A stretch of DNA of 64,000 nucleotides from Alphaproteobacteria bacterium (GCA_021774335.1 JAJFJD010000047.1:16230-80229), one strand, 5' to 3'. Positions 41,139 through 50,116 are shown, counted from the stretch's first letter. Program-made: numbers and translations. Notes: a model not told the origin generated them from the letters alone.

Positions 41139-42503
41139 CTATACGTCGATCATTTCGATGGGGAAGGGCGCCAGCGGGTCGTCCAATTCCATCGTGTGCC
41201 ATACATTGAAGCCGTAGGTCATGCCGACCGGCATGTCGGACGGCGAGAACGGGATCGCCAGATTCCCCGAGATGCATTTGCGGCCCGGAAAGTCGGTGTG
41301 CAGCAGGGCGTAGCGGCATTTCGCCATGACCGCCTTGCTGGTGTCCTCGTCGTCGGCCAGCACATCGACCAGCACGCCGATTTCATGCGCCGCCGTCTGT
41401 TTCACCGGCTCGCGCACGCCCATCGTGGCGTCCTTGCCGTAGACGCGGACGTTCAGCGTGTAGCTGTCGCGGCCGACGCCCAGGTTGGCCATCTCGCCGG
41501 CAACGCGCTCGTGGCAGGATTCGATGAACCCGTCGATTCCGGCGATCAGCACCGGGTCGCGCACGCCGGCGATGAACACCGTGCGGTAGCCGGTCTCCTT
41601 CACGCCTTCCAGCTTTACCGTGTAGCGGTTGGCGGCCTCGAAACGGCTGCCGCTCACCCGCACGACGCGGGGATCGACCTGCTCGTATTCGGAATCGGTG
41701 GTGACCAGCGTGCCGTCCGGCTCGATCAGGTGATAGGGGCTGGGATTCTCGTACAGCGTATGCGCGGCGATCCGCATGCGGGTGCAGCGCTTGTCCGGAT
41801 GTCCCGGTTCGACCAGGAAATGATCGTCGGCCAGCGTGCCCAGCACGCAGTCCTGGCCGGGGCGTGGCGTCGTCACCTGTCCCGCGCATTCGATGATCTT
41901 GGCGAGATGCCAGACCAGGCCGGGATCGTAGCCGTGCATCAGCGGGATCGCCGAATAGATCGATGCATCGGTCGCGCGCCCGGCGATCACCACCTGCGCG
42001 CCGTCATTCAGCGCCTTCTGAAACGGCTCCACCCCCATCATGCCGACCACGCGGTGCGTTTCGTCGACGTCCTCCTCGGTCAGGTCGTTGATCGGACCAA
42101 GCGGGGCGACTTTGCCTTCGCCGATCTTCTTCTTGATGAATTCCTTCGGTTGTTCCGCGTGGATCAATGCCATGCGGAAGGACAGGCCCTTCTCCTTGGC
42201 GATCTCTTCCGCGATTTCCTGGACGAAGGCGACCTGCGGATCGCTGCCGCCGCCTCCGGCTGAGCCGATGAGCACCGGGATGTTGTGTTCGACGCCCGCC
42301 TCGAGCATGAGAGCGAGGTCGCGCTTCATCGCCTGGCGGGAGACGAACGGGATGCCTTCGCCCAGATAGTAGGGTCCGGGGTCCATCGATCCGCCGTCCG
42401 CGGCGATGAAATCGGGTTTCTGCTCCAAGCCGCGGCGAAACGCTTCTTCGGTATAGCCGTAGCCGAGCATTCCCGTGGTCGCCATCATGCGCATTTCCGG
42501 CAT
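41139..42503 (-). CDS. AtuA / DUF1446 family protein
   Basis: This 454-residue protein matches the AtuA/DUF1446 family. It has GMLGYGYTEEAFRRGLEQKPDFIAADGGSMDPGPYYLG at the start, then VLIGSAGGGGSDPQVAF and VVIAGRATDASIYSAIPL. AtuA is needed for acyclic terpene use in Pseudomonas, but other family members sit in hydroxy-acid and aromatic pathways. None of the other atu genes are present, so the substrate is open. A ribosome site GGAGGC precedes ATG 42503. Confidence 0.87.
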   Translation of the reverse strand: MPEMRMMATTGMLGYGYTEEAFRRGLEQKPDFIAADGGSMDPGPYYLGEGIPFVSRQAMKRDLALMLEAGVEHNIPVLIGSAGGGGSDPQVAFVQEIAEEIAKEKGLSFRMALIHAEQPKEFIKKKIGEGKVAPLGPINDLTEEDVDETHRVVGMMGVEPFQKALNDGAQVVIAGRATDASIYSAIPLMHGYDPGLVWHLAKIIECAGQVTTPRPGQDCVLGTLADDHFLVEPGHPDKRCTRMRIAAHTLYENPSPYHLIEPDGTLVTTDSEYEQVDPRVVRVSGSRFEAANRYTVKLEGVKETGYRTVFIAGVRDPVLIAGIDGFIESCHERVAGEMANLGVGRDSYTLNVRVYGKDATMGVREPVKQTAAHEIGVLVDVLADDEDTSKAVMAKCRYALLHTDFPGRKCISGNLAIPFSPSDMPVGMTYGFNVWHTMELDDPLAPFPIEMIDV

Positions 42504-42716
42504 GGTCTGCCTCCTGGTGGGGGATTCCTGAAATCGATCCGTGCGTTAACCATAGAGGAGACTCGCTGAACGCGCTATATATCTTAAATATCAATGAGTT
42601 AATGGGCCTTGGAATCGCCTGATTCTCTCCCAAGATTCACCCTGAATCCTCCCTGTTCCCGCCTTGACGCCTGCGCATCCTGGCCACCGTCGCATCATGC
42701 GACTTGGGAGCGTGTC

Positions 42717-42986
42717 ATGAAGCAATTGAACATCGCCGCCACCTTTGCCGCCGCAACCGTGTTGACGGTCTTCTCGCTGACCTGTTGGGTCTACGAGGGT
42801 CAGCCCTTCAAGTCGCCCGGGATTGCCATCGACCGCATGAAGGCCGTGCAGGATGATGCCTTCGGCGGCCGCTTCGGCATTCGCGGTCCCGTCGGGGCGT
42901 CGCAAGCTTCGATCGCCTGGCCGGCGGGCATGGTCCTGGACAAATGGCCGGAAGATCTGCCGCGACCGGTACGCTACATTCGCTAA
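42717..42986 (+). CDS. Small exported protein, unknown function
   Basis: This is an 89-residue protein with an N-terminal signal or single membrane helix (QLNIAATFAAATVLTVFSLTCWVY) and a short soluble tail ending WPEDLPRPVRYIR. The ATG at 42717 has GGGAG six bases upstream. The open frame runs further upstream without sense. The family is unknown. It lies between the divergent AtuA gene and the MmgE/PrpD gene. Confidence 0.6.
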   Translation: MKQLNIAATFAAATVLTVFSLTCWVYEGQPFKSPGIAIDRMKAVQDDAFGGRFGIRGPVGASQASIAWPAGMVLDKWPEDLPRPVRYIR

Positions 42987-43080
42987 ACCGCTGTTTTCGG
43001 TGGATGTTCACACCGCGCCGGTGGCCACCGTGGGCCGAGATGAAGCCGATCTCCATTTGTTGTAGACTTGCCGCATCTGC

Positions 43081-43106
43081 ATGCGGACCGGTCCGCCGGT
43101 CCGCAT
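43081..43106 (+). other. Inverted repeat, possible terminator
   Basis: ATGCGGACC (43081-43089) pairs with GGTCCGCAT (43098-43106) around an 8-nt loop, followed by the T-rich ATTTATG. It is 95 bp after the small exported protein gene and 40 bp before the MmgE/PrpD start codon. It may end the former transcript; the T run is weak. Confidence 0.4.
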
Positions 43107-43146
43107 ATTTATGACGACGGCAAGCTAGGTTTTTGGAGGACGAGAC

Positions 43147-44574
43147 ATGAGCGGCGCGGCAAGAATTTCGGAATCGGCGGATGCATTGACGGAAGCCCCG
43201 TCGCGGGGCTTGGCGCGTTTCGCCCAATCGCTGTCCTATGACGACATTCCCGAGGCCGTGCGCGAGCGCGGCAAGTATCTCATTCTCGATTCGCTGGGCA
43301 TCGCGCTTGCTTCCACGACGTATCATTTCGCCGAGCGTACGCAAGCCGGCGTCGAGGCGCTGTCCGACGGGCCCGGCACCTGCACGGTGATCGGATCCGA
43401 CCGGCCGTTGGCGCTGCGCGACGCGGTCATGATGAACGGCGTGCTGATGCATGGGCTCGACTTCGACGATACCCATATGACCGGCCTGCTGCACGCCAGC
43501 GTGGCCTGCCTTCCAGCGGCATTGGGCGTCGCAGAGCAATTGGACGTGAGCGGCAAGGATTTCCTGACTGCCTATGCAGTCGGCATGGAATCGGGCATTC
43601 GCATCGGCGCATCGGTCGACGGCGGGTTCCATCATGTCGGGTTCCACGCGACCGGCATCGTCGCGCATTTCGCATCGGCCCTGTCGGTCGGGCGGCTCTA
43701 CGGCCTCGATCTCGAGCAACTGGTGGCGGCGCAAGGGGTTTCCGGCAGCACGGCGGCGGCGATCCAAGTCTTTCTCGAGTCCGGCGCCTGGACCAAACGC
43801 CTGCATCCCGGCTGGGCGGCGGTCGGCGGCATCACCTCGGCGCGACTGGCGCAGCATGGGTTCGAAGCGCCGGAACGTGTCTACGAGGGACGCTACGGGC
43901 TGTTCCACACGCATCTGCAGGATTTGGAGGCGAAGGTCGACTACGCGGCCATCACCGATGGGCTCGGCGAGAATTGGGAAATCTCCAATGTGGCGATCAA
44001 GCCCTATCCGGTGTGCCATTTCATCCATGGCTGCGCCGATGCGGCGATCGAGCTGTACAACCGGCAGAGCTTCGCGCCCGAGGATATTGTCGGCATCCGC
44101 GCCTTCGTTGCCGAAGACACGCTGCCGATCGTGACCGAACCGATCGCCAATAAGAAGGAGCCGGCGAACGAATACGATGCCAAGTTCAGCACCCAGTTCG
44201 TGGTTGCCGGATGCTTGGCGCGCGGCAAGTTCGGGCTCGCCGAACTGAAGGACGACGCGCTGCAGGACGAAGAAATCCTGCGGCTGTCCCGCATGGTCGA
44301 TTGCGTGGCCGATCCGGACTCCGAGTTCCCGACCTATTTCTCCGGCGGCGTGGCGGTGACGACCCGCAGCGGCGAGGAGTTGACCAGCCATGTCCGGATG
44401 AACAGCGGTGCCGGCGAACGTGCGCTCGACGGTGCCGCCATCGCGGAGAAATTCATGGCCAATGCGACACTCGCGGTGTCCGAAGACCGGGCAACGGCGG
44501 TGCGCGACGCGATCCTCGGTCTGGATGATCGCCCGATCCGGGATTTGACCGCATTGTTGCACGGCAAGGGCTAA
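43147..44574 (+). CDS. MmgE/PrpD family protein
   Basis: This is a 475-residue member of the MmgE/PrpD (2-methylcitrate dehydratase-like) family. Landmarks are RGKYLILDSLGIALAS, HGLDFDDTHMTGLLHASVACLPAAL, GVSGSTAAAIQVFLESGAWTKRLHPGWAA and AIKPYPVCHFIHGCADAAIEL. The GGAGGACG before ATG 43147 is a strong ribosome site. No methylcitrate cycle partners (prpB, prpC) are nearby, so dehydration or isomerisation of another tricarboxylate-like acid is likely. Confidence 0.88.
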   Translation: MSGAARISESADALTEAPSRGLARFAQSLSYDDIPEAVRERGKYLILDSLGIALASTTYHFAERTQAGVEALSDGPGTCTVIGSDRPLALRDAVMMNGVLMHGLDFDDTHMTGLLHASVACLPAALGVAEQLDVSGKDFLTAYAVGMESGIRIGASVDGGFHHVGFHATGIVAHFASALSVGRLYGLDLEQLVAAQGVSGSTAAAIQVFLESGAWTKRLHPGWAAVGGITSARLAQHGFEAPERVYEGRYGLFHTHLQDLEAKVDYAAITDGLGENWEISNVAIKPYPVCHFIHGCADAAIELYNRQSFAPEDIVGIRAFVAEDTLPIVTEPIANKKEPANEYDAKFSTQFVVAGCLARGKFGLAELKDDALQDEEILRLSRMVDCVADPDSEFPTYFSGGVAVTTRSGEELTSHVRMNSGAGERALDGAAIAEKFMANATLAVSEDRATAVRDAILGLDDRPIRDLTALLHGKG

Positions 44575-44584
44575 AAACCGGCCG

Positions 44585-44613
44585 CTTGAACCGGCGGCGC
44601 GAATTCCCCATAT
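44585..44613 (+). promoter_or_regulatory. Sigma-32 (RpoH) heat-shock promoter of hsp20
   Basis: CTTGAA (44585-44590) is followed after 15 bp by CCCCATAT (44606-44613). Both hexamer-type boxes match the heat-shock sigma factor consensus, and the element lies upstream of the small heat-shock gene. Transcription should start near 44620. Confidence 0.75.
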
Positions 44614-44619
44614 GCAGAC

Positions 44620-44731
44620 TGCGGCGGGACGTTTGATCCGCCGCGCCGGATGCCGATTGTCGGGTCCGGTAAGTCCAGGCGCCCTCGGGCGCTACGGCTA
44701 CTCGCTCATGCGAAGAGGAGGAAGCTGCGTC
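44620..44731 (+). promoter_or_regulatory. ROSE-type RNA thermometer in the hsp20 leader
   Basis: Three hairpins fill the leader: GCGGCGG/CCGCCGC near 44621-44645, GGCGCC/GGCGCT with a CTCG loop near 44679-44694, and a last one covering the ribosome site. In the last, CTC-G-CTC (44701-44707) pairs with GAGGAG (44715-44720), leaving one bulged G. GCT (44697-44699) can pair with AGC (44723-44725). The sequence TCGCT opposite the Shine-Dalgarno is the UYGCU hallmark of ROSE elements, which melt on heating to allow translation. Confidence 0.78.
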
Positions 44732-45196
44732 ATGCCCCGCATGTCCGTATTCGACAGTCCGCTGCTGCTTGGGTTCGACCATTTCGAACGAACGCTCGAT
44801 CAGATCTCCAAGAAAGCCGCCGACGGATACCCGCCCTATAACATCGAACAGGTCGGGGAAAACCATCTCCGCATCAGCCTTGCTGTGGCCGGTTTCTCCG
44901 AAGACGACCTGACGGTCGAAATCGCAGATAACCAACTGATTATCCATGGGAATCGACAACAGGACGACAGCCAGCGCGTATTCCTGCATCGCGGCATCGC
45001 GGCGCGGCAATTCCAGCGCGCTTTCGTGCTTGCCGATGGAATTGAGGTGGTCGGCGCCGAGTTGGATAACGGATTGTTGCATATCGATATAACCCGGCCA
45101 TCCCCCGATACCCGGGTGCGGCGCGTGGAAATCCGTTCCCAGAAGCGTTCCGGCGTTAAGGATTCGGCAACCAAGCTGGACTTAGAATCCCGCTAA
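44732..45196 (+). CDS. Small heat-shock protein (Hsp20/IbpA family)
   Basis: This 154-residue ATP-independent chaperone has an alpha-crystallin domain from about residue 36 (PPYNIEQVGENHLRISLAVAGFSEDDLTVEIADNQLIIHG), ending with the ADGIEVVGAELDNGLLHIDI strand pair. The ATG at 44732 is ten bases from GAGGAGG, and the open frame extends upstream through the leader only by chance. It is translationally coupled to the DUF1150 gene (TAATG). Confidence 0.92.
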   Translation: MPRMSVFDSPLLLGFDHFERTLDQISKKAADGYPPYNIEQVGENHLRISLAVAGFSEDDLTVEIADNQLIIHGNRQQDDSQRVFLHRGIAARQFQRAFVLADGIEVVGAELDNGLLHIDITRPSPDTRVRRVEIRSQKRSGVKDSATKLDLESR

Positions 45197-45435
45197 TGTC
45201 GCAACAGGAGACATTGGTGATGGTTAACGTCGAAAAGCTTCGCGAGATTTCGCAGAACGATTTGGCCCAACTTGGCGCGGACGACCTCGCCTACGTGCGG
45301 CCGATCATGCTCGCGGACGAGATGGTCTTCGCCGTGAACACGGCTGACGGCCGGCAAATCGCCGTGGCGGAGGATTTCGACGCGGCCATCGTCGCAGCGC
45401 ACGAGCACAGTTACTACACTGTCAGCGTGCACTAA
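45196..45435 (+). CDS. DUF1150 family protein
   Basis: This 79-residue protein (LREISQNDLAQLGADDLAYVRPIMLADEMVFAVNTADGRQIAVAEDFDAA) matches DUF1150, a small alphaproteobacterial family typically encoded right after hsp20. Its start ATG shares a base with the hsp20 stop codon, so both are expected to be heat induced. Its biochemical role is unknown. Confidence 0.88.
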   Translation: MSQQETLVMVNVEKLREISQNDLAQLGADDLAYVRPIMLADEMVFAVNTADGRQIAVAEDFDAAIVAAHEHSYYTVSVH

Positions 45436-45476
45436 ATCCCACTGATCCACGTTCGGGGTTGGTCGATCGGGTGACC

Positions 45477-45941
45477 TTAAGCGGCGTGACTCGTCGCCGT
45501 TTCCGTCAGCAACGCAAAGAGCGCTTCGGGCTGATCGGACCCGCGTAATTTTTCGCACATCGCCTTGTCGCGCAGCAGCCGCGATACACGGGCCAACGCC
45601 TTCAGGTGATCGGCGCCCGCGTCTTCCGGCGCCAGCAGCATAAAAATCAGGTCGACGGGTTGTTCATCGATCGAATCGAAATCGATCGGCGTCTCTAGAC
45701 GGGCAAACAAACCGTATAGCCGGTCGATGCCCGGCAGCTTGCCATGCGGAATCGCAATTCCGTTGCCGACCCCGGTCGTGCCCAGCCGCTCCCGCTCCAA
45801 CAGGACGTCGAAGACGGTGCGTTCATGCAGGCCGGTAATCGCCGACGCATGTTTAGCCAGTTCTTGTAACGACTGCTTCTTCGACGTGGCATGCAACTTG
45901 GCAATGACCCCATCGGTTGAAAGCAGATTAACGATATCCAT
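45477..45941 (-). CDS. ptsN: Nitrogen PTS enzyme IIA
   Basis: This 154-residue EIIA-Ntr protein has phosphorylatable H66 in GIAIPHGKLPG, preceded by the family's ERERLGTTGVGNG block. It takes phosphate from NPr in the nitrogen PTS and acts in regulation, not transport. It is the last gene of the rpoN-hpf-ptsN set, 35 bp after hpf. Confidence 0.94.
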   Translation of the reverse strand: MDIVNLLSTDGVIAKLHATSKKQSLQELAKHASAITGLHERTVFDVLLERERLGTTGVGNGIAIPHGKLPGIDRLYGLFARLETPIDFDSIDEQPVDLIFMLLAPEDAGADHLKALARVSRLLRDKAMCEKLRGSDQPEALFALLTETATSHAA

Positions 45942-45976
45942 CGGTACCCCTTCCGCGTTCGTACCGCGGTAAATCC

Positions 45977-46582
45977 CTAGGACTTATTTTCCTGCGGGTC
46001 AATCCATCCACTATTGCCGTCGCGGCGCACGTAAACCATGTTCAGCGCCCCATTTGCCCGGTTGCGAAACAACATCGCCGGTAAATTCGCGAGGTCCATC
46101 CGCATCACCGCGTCGCTGACGGTCAGTGTCTCGATATCGGTCTGCATCTCCGCGATGATGACCGGTTGATCGCCGTTGGTGCCTTCGTCTGCGGCGTCTT
46201 TGGCGTCCGTTTCCGAAACCTCTTCGACTTCCGGCGCCAAAACATACTGTGCGGCCGAGAATCGCTCGTCCTTGCCGCCCTGCCGGCGATGATGGTCGCG
46301 CAATCGCCGTTTATAGCGCCGCAACCGTTTGCCGACGTGATCCAACGCCTCGTCGAAGGAACCATACGCATCGCCTGACGTGGCATGGCCCTGCACCATG
46401 ATGCCCTTGCCGACATGGACGGCGACATCGGTGCGGAACGACGATCCTTCTTTGGAAATCGTAACGCTCGCGTCAGTGGGGTCGACGAAATATTTCTCGA
46501 CGACCACGGGGACCTGACGCTCGATATGCTCTTTCAAAGAGCTCCCGATATCGAGCTGTTTTCCATTAACTGTTAGCTGCAT
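45977..46582 (-). CDS. hpf: Ribosome hibernation promoting factor, long form
   Basis: This 201-residue protein has an N-terminal HPF/RaiA ribosome-binding domain (QLTVNGKQLDIGSSLKEHIERQVPVVVEKYFVDPTDASVTI) and a C-terminal dimerisation tail (MRMDLANLPAMLFRNRANGALNMVYVRRDGNSGWIDP), typical of the long type that forms 100S ribosomes alone. The ATG at 46582 has an AAGGATC site and starts the homology, unlike the longer open frame to 46684. Confidence 0.93.
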   Translation of the reverse strand: MQLTVNGKQLDIGSSLKEHIERQVPVVVEKYFVDPTDASVTISKEGSSFRTDVAVHVGKGIMVQGHATSGDAYGSFDEALDHVGKRLRRYKRRLRDHHRRQGGKDERFSAAQYVLAPEVEEVSETDAKDAADEGTNGDQPVIIAEMQTDIETLTVSDAVMRMDLANLPAMLFRNRANGALNMVYVRRDGNSGWIDPQENKS

Positions 46583-46756
46583 TGATCCTTGCTTCGGGCT
46601 TGCCGCGCAAGACAAATTAAGGGTGCCACAACCGGCGCCTGAAAGCGAGGGGCGGAACATAGTGAGCGTGCCGACACGAGTCAATAGGGGGCACCTGCGC
46701 CGGCTGCCGCACCCGTCGCAGGTGCCGTGCCGTGATAGGGAAAATCGATTAAAATA

Positions 46757-48352
46757 TTATAATTCTTGGCGTTTTTGCCGCCGCCGCTGCACGGACGACG
46801 GAATCTTTAGGGCTTCCCGGTATTTCGCGACCGTACGGCGGGCGATGTCTATGCCATCCCGCTTCAGGATTTCCACGATCCGGTCATCCGAGAGAATTTC
46901 CGCCACCGATTCGCTATCAATCAGCGACTTGATGCGGAATCGCACCGCCTCGGCAGAGTGCGCGTCGCCGCCGCCGGTATTGGCGATCGCGGCCGAGAAG
47001 AAATACTTCAGTTCGAAAATGCCGCGCGGCGTGTGCATGTATTTATTGGTAGTGACCCGGCTGACCGTGCTCTCGTGCATTTCGATCTCTTCGGCGATAT
47101 CGCGTAACACCAGCGGCTTCATATGGGCGATGCCCTTGCGGAAGAAGGCGTCCTGCTGGCGCGTGATTTCCGACGCGACCTTCAGGATCGTGGTCGCCCG
47201 CTGGTGCAGCGACTTGACCAGCCAGTTCGCGGAATGGAAGCACTCGTTGATGTACTCCCGCTCTTCCTTCTTGCGCGTCGCTTTCCGCACACGGGCGAAA
47301 TAGTCGACATTGACCAGCACGCGCGGCAGCGTTTCGGGATTCAACTCGATCGTCCAGCCACCGTCTGGATGCGGCCGCATAAGGATGTCCGGCGTCACGG
47401 TCAGCGTGACTTCCCGATCGAACGCCTGCGCCGGTTTCGGATTGAGAGCGCGAATCTCGGCGACCATATCGGTCAGGTCTTCGTCGTCGACGCCACAGAC
47501 CCGCAGCAGCGCTGATTTATCGTGCTTGGCCAGAAGCTCGAGGTTGTCCAACAGGGCCTGCATCGCGGGATCGAGGCGATCCAGGTCGCGCAACTGCAGC
47601 GCCAGACACTCCCGGAGGTCGCGCGCAAACAATCCCGGTGGATCGCAGCGCTGCAACAGCTCCAGCACCGACGTCACGCGCTCGATATCGCAATTCAGCT
47701 GCTTGGCAACCTGTTCCAGCGGTTCGGAGATCCATCCGGACTCGTCGAGCGTCTCGATCAGTTGAATGCCGATCATTCGGTCGCCCGGGTCGGTGATATC
47801 GACGAGCAGTTGCGCGGTCAGGTGGTCGCGCAGCGTCGGCGCGTCGCTCAACGTTGCCTCAAGGTCGCCGACGCGTTCCGAGAATTCCCGGCTGCCGCCG
47901 CTGACGGTGCTGCTCAAGCCTGTGCTAGGTGCGTCGAGCGTCGAGTTATCCAGCGTGTCGATCGCGTCCATTGTACCGATCGTTTCGGCGGCGTCGCGGT
48001 TGTCCGCGATGGCGTCGCTTGGCCCGTCCTCGGTCCAAACGCTTTCGCCGTCGATATCCAGCGCGGCGTCGCCGTCCGTCAGCACCGTTTCCGTTGCCGT
48101 GTGTTCCAGCGATTCCGGCTCGAACAGATCGTCCGCCTCGGCGTCCCCGCCCTCCGCGGTTTGCGACGCCGTGTCGTCGCCGGGGTTGCTGCTTTCCTCC
48201 CGTTCGAGCATCGGGTTTTGCAGCAGTTCATCCTCGACATAGGCCGAGAGTTCGATATTCGACAACTGCAGCAGCTTGATCGCCTGCTGCAACTGCGGCG
48301 TCATAACGAGTGACTGAGATTGCCTGAGATCCAGGCGCGGGGTTATGGCCAT
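46757..48352 (-). CDS. rpoN: RNA polymerase sigma-54 factor
   Basis: This 531-residue sigma factor has region I (LDLRQSQSLVMTPQLQQAIKLLQLSNIEL), an acidic region II of unusual richness in Asp/Glu/Thr (about residues 45-130), a core-binding domain, and a C-terminal DNA-binding part (HMKPLVLRDIAEEIEMHESTVSRVTTNKYMHTPRGIFELKYFF). The RpoN box is intact as ARRTVAKYREALKIPSS. It lies between lptB and hpf, the standard alphaproteobacterial position. Confidence 0.95.
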   Translation of the reverse strand: MAITPRLDLRQSQSLVMTPQLQQAIKLLQLSNIELSAYVEDELLQNPMLEREESSNPGDDTASQTAEGGDAEADDLFEPESLEHTATETVLTDGDAALDIDGESVWTEDGPSDAIADNRDAAETIGTMDAIDTLDNSTLDAPSTGLSSTVSGGSREFSERVGDLEATLSDAPTLRDHLTAQLLVDITDPGDRMIGIQLIETLDESGWISEPLEQVAKQLNCDIERVTSVLELLQRCDPPGLFARDLRECLALQLRDLDRLDPAMQALLDNLELLAKHDKSALLRVCGVDDEDLTDMVAEIRALNPKPAQAFDREVTLTVTPDILMRPHPDGGWTIELNPETLPRVLVNVDYFARVRKATRKKEEREYINECFHSANWLVKSLHQRATTILKVASEITRQQDAFFRKGIAHMKPLVLRDIAEEIEMHESTVSRVTTNKYMHTPRGIFELKYFFSAAIANTGGGDAHSAEAVRFRIKSLIDSESVAEILSDDRIVEILKRDGIDIARRTVAKYREALKIPSSVQRRRQKRQEL

Positions 48353-48370
48353 CCGTGGCTACCCGACTGC

Positions 48371-49168
48371 CTAAAGACTGAATCGGTCGCCGAGGTAAAC
48401 GCGCCGGACTTCGGAATTGGCGACGATCTCATCCGGACGGCCTTCCATCAGGACCTGGCCGTCGTGCAGAATGTAGGCTCGGTCCACCACATCCAGCGTC
48501 TCGCGCACGTTGTGATCGGTGATCAGAACGCCGATCCCGCGATCCTTCAGATGGATGACGAGTTCCCGGATGTCGCGCACCGCAATCGGATCGATGCCGG
48601 CCAAAGGTTCGTCCAGAAGGACAAAGTGCGGATGCGATGCCAGCGCGCGGGCGATTTCTACGCGCCGGCGTTCGCCGCCCGACAAAGCCAGTGACGGCGT
48701 CCGGCGCAAATGGGTGATCGAGAACTCTGCAAGCAGGGCTTCCAGGATCGACTCGCGCCGGTCCGAGTCCTTTTCGATGCATTCGAGGACCGCGCGGATG
48801 TTCTGTTCGACGGAAAGCCCGCGGAAGATCGACGGTTCCTGCGGCAGGTAGCCGATGCCGATGCGGGCGCGCCGGTACATGGGCAGCCCTGTGATGTCCT
48901 GCCCGTCCATATAGACCGAGCCGTAGTCGGCCGAGATCAAGCCGGTGATGATGTAGAAGCACGTGGTCTTACCGGCGCCGTTCGGACCCAGAAGGCCGAC
49001 CGCTTCGCCGCGTTGCAACGAAATGCTGACGTCGCGCAGAACCGGCCGTTTCTTGAATTGCTTCCCCAAATTATGGGCGGTCAGTCCGGTATTCTTGGCA
49101 ATAAGCCGCGGTCCATCGCTGTCACCGACACCATCGCCGTTGGGCTCCTGGCTTTCCGATTCAGTCAT
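48371..49168 (-). CDS. lptB: LPS export ABC transporter ATPase
   Basis: This 265-residue ATPase drives lipopolysaccharide extraction from the inner membrane with LptFG (not in the window). Walker A is LLGPNGAGKTTCF, the signature is LSGGERRRVEIARALA, Walker B is FVLLDEPLAGIDP and the H-loop is LITDHNVRETL. An N-terminal extension of about 25 residues precedes the family core. It is 18 bp upstream of rpoN. Confidence 0.95.
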   Translation of the reverse strand: MTESESQEPNGDGVGDSDGPRLIAKNTGLTAHNLGKQFKKRPVLRDVSISLQRGEAVGLLGPNGAGKTTCFYIITGLISADYGSVYMDGQDITGLPMYRRARIGIGYLPQEPSIFRGLSVEQNIRAVLECIEKDSDRRESILEALLAEFSITHLRRTPSLALSGGERRRVEIARALASHPHFVLLDEPLAGIDPIAVRDIRELVIHLKDRGIGVLITDHNVRETLDVVDRAYILHDGQVLMEGRPDEIVANSEVRRVYLGDRFSL

Positions 49169-49204
49169 GCGATCCGCTCTTACCCCTTGTTCCGCCGCCT
49201 GCAG

Positions 49205-50116
49205 TCACTTCTGTTCCCGACTCGGCAGCACCAGTCCTTTGGCCCGGCCGGTGAGCTTGTAGATGCCCGTCCGCAAATTGACCTCGGCGCATTTGCCGTT
49301 CAACTGGTTCTTACCGCTGGTTATACGCACGTTTCCACACAATGTGGCAACCCCGCGCGAGGGAACATACACGCCCGTATCGCCCCGGACGATAGCCTTT
49401 TGCAAAGAGATATGCACGTTGCCGAAGGCATCAACCTGGCGGATTTGCGAATCGTTGCCGCCGAAACCAAGGTCGCCGCCAGCGGTGTTTTTCGACTTCG
49501 TCTTCTTCGTCTTTGCTTTTTTATTCTTCGGTTTGGTCTTTTGTTTCGTCTGTGGCGTTTTCGAGTCGGTCGCGGCATCCATATGCGCGGTCATGACGTC
49601 GGCGCGGACACGCTGTCCGTCCTGGACGACCACAGCGTCGCCGCGGGCGACGGCCAGCCGCTTTTCTTCCCAATATTCGAGACTGTCCCGGGCGGTCAGG
49701 ACACCCTGGTTGGACGTAAGTTTCAGGTTCTTGCCGACCAATACGAAGACCGATTTGTCCACATGATAGACAGCCTTGTCGCCGACCGCCTGCTGGTCGT
49801 CGGTCGAAATCCGCACATTGCCGTCGGCGTCGACCCGGAAGATTTCCTGCCCCTTTCCATCCTTCTTTTCGCGATAGAAGGCGGTAAGAGTATCGGCCTT
49901 GATGGTGGCGTTGTTGCGGTTCGCGCTGGCGTTGCCGCGGGCTATGTATTTCTTTTCGTCGCGGACCCATTCGATGCCGTTATCGGCATTGATTGTCATC
50001 GGCGCGTCGCCGCCCTTTGACAGTAGCCCTTGCGCGAGGGCGCTTTGCGACGCCATCAGGATCACAACGGCTGTTGCGAAGGAACGGGCGCGGCTTGTGA
50101 TCGTTGGCATCCTCAT
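49205..50116 (-). CDS. lptA: LPS transport periplasmic protein LptA with Lys-rich insert
   Basis: This 303-residue bridge protein has a signal peptide (FATAVVILMASQSALAQ) and OstA/LptA beta-jellyroll repeats (ADNGIEWVRDEKKYIARGNASANRNNATIKADTLTAFY; VDADGNVRISTDDQQAVGDKAVYHVD; QVDAFGNVHIS). It exceeds the usual length because residues 186-209 form a low-complexity Lys/Thr run (KTPQTKQKTKPKNKKAKTKK and on). The start overlaps the lptC stop by 4 bp. Confidence 0.92.
   Translation of the reverse strand: MRMPTITSRARSFATAVVILMASQSALAQGLLSKGGDAPMTINADNGIEWVRDEKKYIARGNASANRNNATIKADTLTAFYREKKDGKGQEIFRVDADGNVRISTDDQQAVGDKAVYHVDKSVFVLVGKNLKLTSNQGVLTARDSLEYWEEKRLAVARGDAVVVQDGQRVRADVMTAHMDAATDSKTPQTKQKTKPKNKKAKTKKTKSKNTAGGDLGFGGNDSQIRQVDAFGNVHISLQKAIVRGDTGVYVPSRGVATLCGNVRITSGKNQLNGKCAEVNLRTGIYKLTGRAKGLVLPSREQK

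Noticed and set aside
47522..48313. Plus-strand open frame of 263 codons antisense to rpoN
   Set aside because: No homology or ribosome site; explained by the rpoN gene on the other strand.
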